NCBI GenBank assembly: GCA_938042245.1
Contig: CALIRO010000047.1
Location: forward strand, 32,649-96,648
Origin: an uncultured Thermoguttaceae bacterium
GTDB lineage: Bacteria; Planctomycetota; Planctomycetia; Pirellulales; Thermoguttaceae
Reading direction: 5' to 3'
Length of the DNA: 64,000 bases
Made by a program: the position numbers and the translations under genes. Positions 52,601 through 60,630 of the stretch are shown piece by piece. Numbering within the stretch: position 1 is the stretch's first letter; the number at the start of each line of letters is the position of its first letter. The notes beneath the pieces are model-generated. The model was not told the DNA's origin. It was given only the letters and a program-made list of their open reading frames with translations, and did not search any database.

Positions 52601-53123
52601 CCCCTCGGCGCAAAACCGACGGCCCCTGGACTACCAGGCGGAGGTGCTGGCCCGTCAAGGCCAGCAAATAATGCCGATGCACCAGCGCCCCCCACAAAGC
52701 GACCAAAAGCAATATACCCGTACTTACGTACACAACCCATACCGCCCATCGGTCCGCTCGTTTAGCCGACGCCGGTTTCGAGAAAAGTTTGGGCCGGCTT
52801 GCCGCCCCAACGCTCCGAACCGATTCGCTTAACAGAGGAGGATAAGCGGTGGGTTCGGGCGAAACTGTATCCCCCGAAGCTGCCGAGTCGGCTGATTGGG
52901 CAGAAGGTAATGGCAGGGGATCTGTCTGCAGCCGGGCCGCCTCCCCCACCAAACCCGCCTTCTGCTGCACCTGGGCCCACAGCTCTGCCCACTGAGGATC
53001 AGAAGCAATCCGGTTTTGTAGCTCAGCCGCTTCCTCCCCACTGAGCAGCCCATAATACAACTCCCAAAGCCGTGCTTCCTGCTCCGGTTCCACTCCTAAG
53101 ACCTCCTGTGTTTCAGAAGCCAA
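49611..53123 (-). CDS. Putative anti-sigma-like N-terminus fused to macroglobulin (MG2-like) domains
   Basis: LWELYYGLLSGEEAAELQNRIASDPQWAELWAQVQQKAGL; TM WAVWVVYVSTGILLLVALWGALV; YRPGEKLLFRCISVPR...LRDAEDRPVAG...DMPAGLYVVVARN MG2-type strands; C-terminal TM pair. Confidence 0.72.
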   Translation of the reverse strand: MASETQEVLGVEPEQEARLWELYYGLLSGEEAAELQNRIASDPQWAELWAQVQQKAGLVGEAARLQTDPLPLPSAQSADSAASGDTVSPEPTAYPPLLSESVRSVGAASRPKLFSKPASAKRADRWAVWVVYVSTGILLLVALWGALVHRHYLLALTGQHLRLVVQGPSVLRRGVENHFLVLTTRVDGRPVEAQVEWALFGPDQKRFFSQKETTDPQGQLRVVLPADMDLPPWVQVQVQAEAGSQRETHQLRLEVAPVEYQTFLGMDRLYYRPGEKLLFRCISVPRFRRLPQEQMWVEVELRDAEDRPVAGCSQEGRTWEGIGCGEFRIPPDMPAGLYVVVARNAQQRFPEVRKPFWILSPRESDVQVAVEFPQAPYHPGETVTAQIQLLQNGQPLPRVPLEIRAELGAQILHRDSLQTDGQGQCRIAFQLPERLAEQDAWLWVKLLASQPPLITCRPIPLDRSKIRCQFYPEAGLLVPEVENRVYFSIRDDQGRPVEVRGRLLDRQDRPITEVHTRHLGRGVFQFVPLKDQQYRFEILQPEGLAAPIELPPVAEAPKVLIKTSLAVVPPAQPLQFQIWTPPEVKTQVPLMVAVVCRGVLVAQQWLVPQIRQEGLPNETPVQIPLPQDLWGLLRLRVYDYSRSPPVLLAERLLYRLPPERLRVELGLPPEGARPGKSVTLRLSVQEGQGSLMSAIAGLSVVEESFLGTMPGLCPISPFWWLDELWEIPEDLEQAEQFLTDHLQSHQNLDLLLGTWGGRLRPVVGKDSVGQVAQPQAESGSGPLGVLAPEDAPPLVLDNLHRIQANYQQAKELFQQARPETLNAITLSSLLGGAGLVMFVILATLLQVAGGLRMWIPALVGAGICVAIGLVLAHPELLRPRSPYALPFAEYPACGHLEGSLAGGETGSGSAVDEQKSPQFGSSVPTGQMAPHFPKAAASRLPVHLEDGLTGPFGVPRSTLRRLLSIGLQEAQQLASPSSASQSGQQLSGGPAPPPTPKKPFPAEENRSAKPADSGPRPSVSSASKVTEALLQSNPSAAVPPPSAEPTYSETPMRNAQLPASPSGSRFVLREYAYRASRAAQTHTPLASQSRAAHQSHPVPLLYWHPFFVIGPERSAQCRFDLPEQPACFRIRADVLAPNGHMSLAETKLVSKPQPLKPPPSSEEPPAKREP

Positions 53124-53277
53124 GCATCTTATTCCCGTTTGAATTGCCCCCTAAAACCTTCCACCCTCCTAAAATGCCGGAATGTTTCGGGCGGTTCGGG
53201 ACAAAGCCGATTTGATTGTTGAGTAACATCTCAGCCGAGTGAAGGAAATTCCTCTTTTTATGGAGAACCCCTCCCAG

Positions 53278-53378
53278 TCTCATTCCCGCGGAAGCGGGGA
53301 ATCCAGAAAGCAGAAATCCGTCGAAAAAACCAGATTCCTGCTTACGCAGGAATGCCAGGTTGCATCATTCGCCTAAAA
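53278..53378. repeat. Interspersed palindromic (dRS3-like) repeat copy
   Basis: TCATTCCCGCGGAAGCGGGGAATCCAG...GATTCCTGCTTACGCAGGAATGCCAGG. Confidence 0.75.
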
Positions 53379-53805
53379 TGTTCCATTTTGAAAAATCCAA
53401 ACATATCCTCAGCCCTGCAGACTATGCCGCGCTGCTCCAAACCACGCTCTCCTTGGCTGGGGGAGTCAAAGATCACATCTTCCCGGCTGCAAACAAATCG
53501 CCAAAGCATCCCTTAGAGCTTGTTTGGAAAGGCCCATTTACCGGAGGAGACCGTGCCCGGGCGGAGGCTGGAGGTGCCTCCCACTCCGTCCCGCCCCCAG
53601 GCGAGCTTTGCTTGCCGGCCTCTCCCATCAGGCCAGAAGCGATCCTGCTGGTTGCCAAGGCCTTTTCAAACACGCTCTTAGCGTCTATTGTAAAAAATCT
53701 TGTCCAAGAGGCCGACGTCAGACAAGAACCCGTTATGCTATCGCAACCAGGCTAGGGTACCCAGGGGGTTACGGAACTCAGAAACCATAGCCTGAGAAGG
53801 ACCGA

Positions 53806-54558
53806 TTATTCTCTTGGGAGGATAGGGATGGTTTGGGGTTTTGGTTGGTCTTCGGCTTCTGCAGGAGAGCCGGAAGGACCGGGAAGAATCCGCACCTGCA
53901 GAGCTTCTGTCTTGGCTGGGGCAAGAGGGAGGGAACCGTCGGTAGGGGGTTGGTCGGCAAAAGCGAGGGATTGGGCGCCCGCAGCCTCCCGCAATTTGGC
54001 CACCGCCCGCCGCATCTGGATTTTTACTACGCCCAGCGGACTCTGTAACAGATCGGCAATCTGCTCATAGCTCATCTGAGCGTTTTGACGAAGAAGAAAC
54101 ACTTCCAGTTCTTCCGGCGGCAGTTCCATAAGCACCCGACGCCAAAAGGCTACTTGGGGGGAGCAATTTTCTTCGGGTGGCGGTAGGTTGGAGGGATTGG
54201 CCGCCTGATTCTCCCTATCCGCACTGTCCAGATTCCACAGCCGCCATCGTCGTCGCCAAGCCGTTGCGCGCCGTTGCCGGGCCGTCTCCAAAGCAGCCCG
54301 GAAGATCCATAGCTTGCGATCTTGTAAACTGGATAAAAGATCCCTATGCGCCCAACAGTACAAAAATGTTTCCGCAAACGCCTCCTGCGCCTCTCGAAGG
54401 CTGCCTAAAAGAATATATAGCATACCTAAAAGTTCATCTTGCCAGCGGCGAAATGCCTCCTCCAGCGGCGAACAAGCAAGCCGCCCCTCATCGCCCAGAC
54501 GCTCCGGCCCTCCGTTGCCCAAGCGTATCTTTTCCCGCTGCACAGCTCCCATGCGCAT
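53806..54558 (-). CDS. Sigma-70 family (ECF-like) RNA polymerase sigma factor
   Basis: FRRWQDELLGMLYILLGSLREAQEAFAETFLYCW (region 2-like) and LPPEELEVFLLRQNAQMSYEQIADLLQSPLGVVKIQMRRAVAKLRE (region 4-like). Confidence 0.85.
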   Translation of the reverse strand: MRMGAVQREKIRLGNGGPERLGDEGRLACSPLEEAFRRWQDELLGMLYILLGSLREAQEAFAETFLYCWAHRDLLSSLQDRKLWIFRAALETARQRRATAWRRRWRLWNLDSADRENQAANPSNLPPPEENCSPQVAFWRRVLMELPPEELEVFLLRQNAQMSYEQIADLLQSPLGVVKIQMRRAVAKLREAAGAQSLAFADQPPTDGSLPLAPAKTEALQVRILPGPSGSPAEAEDQPKPQTIPILPRE

Positions 54559-55190
54559 CCTCCTTGCTTCTATCTCCTCCCCAGCCGGGACTTCTTTCCC
54601 AAATCACTAGGATTTTCCCAACTCACTAGGATCGCTTCGGCTACGGTTAGAACCCCTCCTAACCAACAAATCGCCCACCTGTTCAAACCCCGTAGCACTT
54701 CCGCCGAACGAAGATTCTGCCTGGTTGATCCGAGGAAAACTGTTAGCTCTGCCTGCCGCGCACGCGGAAATCCACAACAAAATAAACTCACACAACCACC
54801 TGCGTTCCTGCTTTCGTAGGAATGCTAGGGCCCGTCATTTGGCCCAGGTACTACCCATCCCCTAATCTTCCCACTTTGCTAGATTCTCAAGGTTCTTTTG
54901 GGATACGTGCCTACTCTGTCTAGCCAAAACGAAATGTTTCCGCCAAATGAAGTGGCCTCCGGTGTGGAGACGCCCGGCCCGTCGTAGCCTCTTCGACCCG
55001 CCAAAGCTCTCGATCGAGGCCCTCAACGCCTCTATAGTTAGATATTCTTTCGTCCAGTCTCCAGAGAGAACACACACTCCCCTGTTGGCGCCTAGATTCC
55101 CACTCGGAGAGGAAGCCCAGGTTGGTTCATTCGGCTGAATTGTTAGCCCAAAATTACTAGTTTATCGTGGCTACTGAGGGGGGACAAGTG

Positions 55191-55305
55191 CCCGCCCCCT
55201 CTTTACTATGGGACGGATAAGAAACAGGGCCTGCCACGGTAAGCCCTCCAGCAGTAGGTACCCCCGCCCCCTGTTTACTATAGGGCGGATAAGAAACAGG
55301 GCCTG
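55191..55305. repeat. Direct repeat pair C (43 bp units, 72-bp period)
   Basis: CCCGCCCCCTSTTTACTATRGGRCGGATAAGAAACAGGGCCTG at 55191 and 55263. Confidence 0.9.
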
Positions 55306-55500
55306 ACCCAATCTATTGTGCTTAAAAAAGTTAGACCACAATATATAAGGCTTTTTTCCAGGGCTCTCTCCCTATGGCCCCAGAAAATGCCCTTGCCTAG
55401 GCCCAGTGCAGCCAGAAGAGTTCGCCTCCTGAATGCCTGCTTTGCCAGGGATGACAAGAAAAGGCCCCCCAGTTGGCGGAAATATTCCCGTTTCCATCTG

Positions 55501-56793
55501 TTAGGAGCCTACCCCTAGCAGTTCCAGCCGGAGGAAGTTCAAGGCATGTTTCGCAAAAAGCACTTTCAGCATGGCGGGATGGGCCGCATAGGGCAAGGTG
55601 CGACTTTTTACACTGCCATCAGGACGGGCCAGGGCCAGGGCAGCCAGTTCCGGCTTTTCTGCCTGGGGATGGTATGGGGGAAAACAGGGGACGGCCAAGG
55701 ACCAGTCCGTGGGGAAGATTTCTCGCACTCGGCGGGCCATGGCTTCGGCTGTGGCCGCACTCCGAACCCCTGCCTGCTGAAGCACCTCGTCCGCCAGGCC
55801 GAGAGCTTGCTTTAGCCCAGCCGCATCCGCCACCACCAGCCCGCCCAGGTAAAAGCCAGCGCCTTCTGGCACACCAGCCAACAGACGATTGACCAACCCC
55901 TCGGTTCCCCATTCCACCACAGCCAGTCGTTGTTGCCGCTGCCGCAAAAGCCGGATGACCGCATCTTCCAAGCCGTCGTCTTCTTCGCCGAAGAGCAGAT
56001 GGCCCAATTTTTGGCGGATTTGCTCGATGATCGGTTCTGCAGCCGCCTGACAGGCTTCCAGGGTGGGGCCTTCAACGGCAATGCGAAGGGTGATTGTTCC
56101 TTCCTGGGCGGTAATGCCCACCTGGGGACCTTCGTCGGTTTTGATCAGCCCGGGCAACATGGCCACAATCTGGCTTTCGCCCGCTCCGAACGCATGGAGC
56201 CGACGGTGCAGGATCATCCGAGCGCCTAGACCTGCCTGCCGTAATCGGCCCAGCACTTGATGGGTCCACATTTCCCGCATTTCCGCCGGCACCCCGGGCA
56301 GAGCAACAAGCCGACATTTCTTCCCATCCGCTCGATCCACTTCCAAATCGATGCCCGGAGCGGTGCCGTTGAGGTTCGGGATGGCCCGGGCCCCTTCCGG
56401 AAGCATGGCCTGTTTTTCATTTCGGGGCGGCATGGGCCGCTGCCGACGTGCAAAAAGTTGTCGAATACTCTCTAGGGCCTCTTCGTTGAGCACCAGTTTT
56501 CGGCCCACGGCTTGGGCAATGGCCTCCCGAGTCAGGTCGGCCGGCGTCGGCCCCAGACCGCCGGTTACCAACACAATATCCGATCGACCTATCGCCTGCC
56601 GAATCACTCCCGCTATCGCCTCGATGTCGTCGCCGACGGCTGTGTGATACATCACATGGACGCCCAATTCCTCCAGCCGCTGGCTCAACCACTGGCTATT
56701 GGTGTCCAAAATCTGACCACTGATAATTTCATCACCAGTAACAATGATTTCCGCCTGCAACCGTTCACCCAACACCGCTGCTTCCTTCGCCAA
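55501..56793 (-). CDS. cinA: CinA-family protein
   Basis: AEIIVTGDEIISGQILDTNSQWLSQRLEELGVHVMYHTAVGDD...VTGGLGPTPADLTREAIA; degenerate C-terminal CinA domain. Confidence 0.9.
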   Translation of the reverse strand: MAKEAAVLGERLQAEIIVTGDEIISGQILDTNSQWLSQRLEELGVHVMYHTAVGDDIEAIAGVIRQAIGRSDIVLVTGGLGPTPADLTREAIAQAVGRKLVLNEEALESIRQLFARRQRPMPPRNEKQAMLPEGARAIPNLNGTAPGIDLEVDRADGKKCRLVALPGVPAEMREMWTHQVLGRLRQAGLGARMILHRRLHAFGAGESQIVAMLPGLIKTDEGPQVGITAQEGTITLRIAVEGPTLEACQAAAEPIIEQIRQKLGHLLFGEEDDGLEDAVIRLLRQRQQRLAVVEWGTEGLVNRLLAGVPEGAGFYLGGLVVADAAGLKQALGLADEVLQQAGVRSAATAEAMARRVREIFPTDWSLAVPCFPPYHPQAEKPELAALALARPDGSVKSRTLPYAAHPAMLKVLFAKHALNFLRLELLGVGS

Positions 56794-56937
56794 GAAATAG
56801 TTCGCCGCCTATCCCCCACCCGATGGGAGAGAAGCTTCCGTCCATCATGTTGCATCGCTAAATGGTTTTGCCGTAACGCTTCTGCCAAATGCAGAAGATA
56901 CCTGTTTTCTTCCGACCACGCTGTTTATTCTGTCTTT

Positions 56938-57050
56938 GTTGTCATTCCCGCTAAAGCGGGAATCCGGAAAAAGCAAACCTGTCGAAAAAGACCTGGATTC
57001 CTACTTGCACGGGAATGCCTTGGTGCGCTATTCGGCTGAAATGGTACATC
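56938..57050. repeat. Interspersed palindromic (dRS3-like) repeat copy
   Basis: GTCATTCCCGCTAAAGCGGGAATCCGG...GGATTCCTACTTGCACGGGAATGCC. Confidence 0.75.
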
Positions 57051-57295
57051 ATTCGAAACCTATTCCCCCAGCCCATGGGAGAGGAGTTTCCGTTGGTCCT
57101 TTCGCATAGCGAAAAAGGGTTTTGCCTATTATAGCAGCCCGGTTCCGATGCTGGCTAGCTATCCGACGGATTTCCCCATGCTGATTTCCATTTGGAGCGG
57201 CTAGGCAGGCATGATCCGGAGCTACTCCGCCCCGAGGTCTTTCCCCTCCGATTTCCACATTGAGGGAATGAGGCAGCCGTGCAACCCACCCTGGT

Positions 57296-57694
57296 CTAAA
57301 GAGCAGGCTCGGTTTTGGAAGCAGATTGCTTTTGTTCGACGGCCTGATGGATGGCCAACGCCAAAGCTACCGGATCGCACGGCTTGGTAAAGAAGCGGAA
57401 CACGCCGCTTTCGTTGATCGCTCGGATGGCCGTTTCCGTGGTCGGAAAGCCAGTAAGCATAATCCGCTGCACTTCCGGAAAATGTTTGGCGGCCCAGGCC
57501 AAAAGCTCAATCCCACACACGCCCGGCATCCGGTCATCGGTTACCAGCACATCGACCGGTCGGCTTTTGAGCACCTCCATAGCCTCTTCGGCGCTGTGGG
57601 CGGTATAGAACTGGAACGGCTGATGCCGGAATTGCCGCACCAATCCACGCAGCACGTTCGGATCGTCATCTACCAAAAGCACCGTGGCTGGCAT
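57296..57694 (-). CDS. Response regulator receiver protein
   Basis: TVLLVDDDPNVLRGLVRQFR...VDVLVTDDRMPGVCGIELLAW...IMLTGFPTTETAI...FFTKPCDP. Confidence 0.93.
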   Translation of the reverse strand: MPATVLLVDDDPNVLRGLVRQFRHQPFQFYTAHSAEEAMEVLKSRPVDVLVTDDRMPGVCGIELLAWAAKHFPEVQRIMLTGFPTTETAIRAINESGVFRFFTKPCDPVALALAIHQAVEQKQSASKTEPAL

Positions 57695-57723
57695 GGCTAC
57701 ATCCTATCGCTTGTGCTTCCTAC

Positions 57724-57954
57724 GGAACTGCAGCATGGTTCCTGGGGGAACTGATGCTTGGTTCCTGGCGGAAGGATTGCTTGATTCCCGATGGAACTGA
57801 TGCCAGATTTCCAGGCCGAGGTGTTGCCTGATCCCTGAGGGAGCAGATGCATGGTTTCTGACAGAACGGGCGCCTGATTCCTGGTGGAACTGATGCATGG
57901 TTTCTGGCGGAAGGGATAAATTGTTCCTAATGCAACTGTTGCCTGCTGTTGGGG
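57724..57954. repeat. Tandem repeat, ten units of about 23 bp
   Basis: Unit starts at 57724, 57747, 57770, 57793, 57817, 57840, 57863, 57886, 57909, 57932; consensus GGAACTGATGCMTGGTTYCTGGY. Confidence 0.9.
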
Positions 57955-57966
57955 GCGGTTGGACGC

Positions 57967-60630
57967 CTACTGGGAAACGGCCTCCGAATGCGGAGCAACG
58001 GAGAAGCAATTGCCTCCCGGAGAGGCCGGCGGCAGGGGCCCATGAACCGGCGCGGCCGGCAGCGGCGGATTATCTTCGGCTACCGGCAAAGGCAGCCTAA
58101 GCGGGGAGGGCCTCAGCGACGCCGACGGGCCTGTTTCCGGGGCCAAGGGCTTTGGATCAGGCTGTTCCGCATGGAGCGGCTGATAGGCTGACCGCAGCGC
58201 CAAAGAGCCAATACCGGCTGCCCCTTCGCCGGGTTGTTCGATAGGCAAACGGACGATAAAGGTGGCGCCTTGACCTGGCTGGCTTTCCACCTCGATCGTA
58301 CCACCGTGCCCATCGACCACCACGGCCCGGGCGATGGTCAGTCCCATGCCTCGGCCTTGGCCCACCGGTCGGGTAGTAAAGAAGGGCTCGAAAATCTTCG
58401 GCAGGTTTTCCGGCCGGATGCCCACGCCGTTGTCGGCCACCCGCATCTCCACCCAAGGCCCCATATGTCGGGTGGAAATCGTAATGGTTCCTTTCTCTTG
58501 GACTGCCTTCTTCTGTTGGGCCTCCTGGATGGCCTGGGCCGCATTGAGCACTAGGTGAAAGACCACCTGATGCAGATCGTGGGCGGCGCCTGGGATGAGC
58601 GGCAACTGCGGGTCCAAATCGGTAACGAGTTCAGCCGTTTGTTTCCATTCGTTTCGGCTGAGGGTCAACGTAGAGCGAATCACTTCGTTGAGATCGAGCG
58701 GTTCTTTTTGGGTTGCCGCAGGCTGGGTGGCCCGGATCGCCCGCACAATGCTGGCAATCTCCTCAATGCCCTGGATGGATTGTTCCAACGCCTTAGGCGC
58801 CTCCTGGCAAAGAGACTCCAAATCTTCGCCCGAAGGAGGCGGCGGCTGTCGGCCATCGGCTGGTTTTACCTCTGGCTTCCCACTGCCCACCAGAGACCGC
58901 CCGCCGGAATGGGCCAACGCATTCTGAAGGGCTTCGAAGGCCTCTTGCAGAAACTGAAGGTTACTTCGGATATATTGGGCGGGAGTGTTGATTTCATGGG
59001 CAATCCCGGCGGCCAGCCGACCTATGGCTTCCAGCTTCTGCGATTGCAGCAGGGCGGCCTCCATCCGTTTCCGCTCCGTCAGATCGACTGCCACGTTGGC
59101 GATCAGGAGTTGGCCTTTTTCGTCTCGGAAGGCGGTAGTAATAATCTGTACCGGCCGATGCCCTTCCTTAGGCAAAGTGGCTTCATGTTGGATTACTTGC
59201 CCCTCGCCAATGCTTCCCACTGGGCATCCCGGACAGGAGCTCTGGGAACCAGCAAAATATTCATAGCATGTTCGTCCTTTCGGATCGCCGTAGATCCGCT
59301 GGGCGCCAGGATCCACGTACAAAAGGTTTCTTTGAGAGTCCGTAATAAATAGTTCAGTGTTGGTAGCCTGGAGCACAAATTCGATCTGCCGTTTCAGCTC
59401 CCGAATGTGTTGCTGGGCCTGGAGCTGTTCGATGATGCGGCCTAGGTGATTGGCTACCAGCTCCAGAAGGGCCTTTTCTTCTTTGAGGAAAGGACCAATA
59501 TCAGCCTCGGGAAGCGACTGGAGATAGCAGACTTCCAGGGCACCGGCCAGTTGGCCCCCTACCCAGATCGGCGCAGCTAGCTTCCAGGGCGTTTCTTGAA
59601 AGTTCTCTGTTGCAAATACTTGCTGGGCCAGGACGATTCGGGCGCAGGCAGCTTCCGGGTATTGCCAGGCCGATGGAATTAGCCGGACCGCCTTGGCCAA
59701 GGTCTCTTCCCAAGGAGCTTCCGTCTCCTCCAAAAGCCGATAAATGCCGAACAAACAGTGCAGCTCTTTCAGGCGGAAATGGAGCTGTTCGGTGCGGTGT
59801 TGGAGTTCGGTTTCGGCCCGCTTTCGGGCGGAGATGTCCCGGACAATCGCAGCGGCCCGGCAACAGGAGGTTCCCGGAATGGCAGCTACGGAAAGTTCCA
59901 CGGGAATGCGCAGACCGTCTTTGCTCACCGCTTCCAGTTCCAGGATTTTTCCCAGCACTGGGCCTTGGCCGGTTCGGAGGAAGTCGGCTACCGCTTGGGC
60001 AGCCTGCGTCTGCTGTTCCGGGGGCGCCAACAAGGCATGAACATTTTTGCCTATTGCTTCGTCGGCCCGATAGCCAAAAATCCGCTCCGCCGCCGGGTTC
60101 CAATGGGCAATCCGGCCCTCCGCGTCCATGACAATGATGGCATCCAAGGCGGTGTCGCTGATCGCCTGGAACATCCGCCAATGGGCCTGCAATTCGGCTT
60201 CGGCCTGACGTTTTTCTTTTTCCAGCCGAGCCCGATGCAACGCCCGCTCCAAATGGATCGGCAGCAGTGCCCGGAACAGCCCCTCTGAGTCCTTCAGCAA
60301 AAAAGTGTCCACCCCAAGCTCAATGGCTTCTATCCCAATCCTTTCTTCTCGTGGTCCGGTGAGCATGATGGTAGGCGGCAGTGCACCTTGGTCGGCCAAT
60401 CGCCGGAGGAAGTCCAGCCCATTTTGGTCCGGCAACCGATAATCGACCACCAAGGCGTCATAGGCGGCGGTTTGGCACAGACGCCATGCGGTCTGGCCGT
60501 CGGGAGCCGATTCCACCACATACCCCTTCTGCTCCAGCAGGCGAGTGATCAACCGCACCTGCTCCGGGTCGTCTTCAATCAGAAGGATTCTTTCCTTTCC
60601 ACCTGCCATTGCTGCCGCCCCCTTGATCAA
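57967..60630 (-). CDS. Hybrid sensor histidine kinase (N-terminal REC, PAS domains, HisKA/HATPase)
   Basis: ILLIEDDPEQVRLITRLLEQKGY; PAS ISDTALDAIIVMDAEGRIAHWNPAAERIFGYRADEAIG; GRLAAGIAHEINTPAQYI; VADNGVGIRPENLPKIFEPFFTTRPVGQGRGMGL. Confidence 0.93.
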   Translation of the reverse strand: MIKGAAAMAGGKERILLIEDDPEQVRLITRLLEQKGYVVESAPDGQTAWRLCQTAAYDALVVDYRLPDQNGLDFLRRLADQGALPPTIMLTGPREERIGIEAIELGVDTFLLKDSEGLFRALLPIHLERALHRARLEKEKRQAEAELQAHWRMFQAISDTALDAIIVMDAEGRIAHWNPAAERIFGYRADEAIGKNVHALLAPPEQQTQAAQAVADFLRTGQGPVLGKILELEAVSKDGLRIPVELSVAAIPGTSCCRAAAIVRDISARKRAETELQHRTEQLHFRLKELHCLFGIYRLLEETEAPWEETLAKAVRLIPSAWQYPEAACARIVLAQQVFATENFQETPWKLAAPIWVGGQLAGALEVCYLQSLPEADIGPFLKEEKALLELVANHLGRIIEQLQAQQHIRELKRQIEFVLQATNTELFITDSQRNLLYVDPGAQRIYGDPKGRTCYEYFAGSQSSCPGCPVGSIGEGQVIQHEATLPKEGHRPVQIITTAFRDEKGQLLIANVAVDLTERKRMEAALLQSQKLEAIGRLAAGIAHEINTPAQYIRSNLQFLQEAFEALQNALAHSGGRSLVGSGKPEVKPADGRQPPPPSGEDLESLCQEAPKALEQSIQGIEEIASIVRAIRATQPAATQKEPLDLNEVIRSTLTLSRNEWKQTAELVTDLDPQLPLIPGAAHDLHQVVFHLVLNAAQAIQEAQQKKAVQEKGTITISTRHMGPWVEMRVADNGVGIRPENLPKIFEPFFTTRPVGQGRGMGLTIARAVVVDGHGGTIEVESQPGQGATFIVRLPIEQPGEGAAGIGSLALRSAYQPLHAEQPDPKPLAPETGPSASLRPSPLRLPLPVAEDNPPLPAAPVHGPLPPASPGGNCFSVAPHSEAVSQ

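Noticed and set aside
53360-53755. Plus-strand 131-aa ORF between the macroglobulin-like and sigma genes
   Set aside because: No domain, no clear ribosome-binding site, and its start lies inside a dispersed repeat; probably non-coding.
54596-54634. Short tandem repeat CCCAAMTCACTAGGAT (20-bp period)
   Set aside because: Only two short copies; insufficient to claim function.
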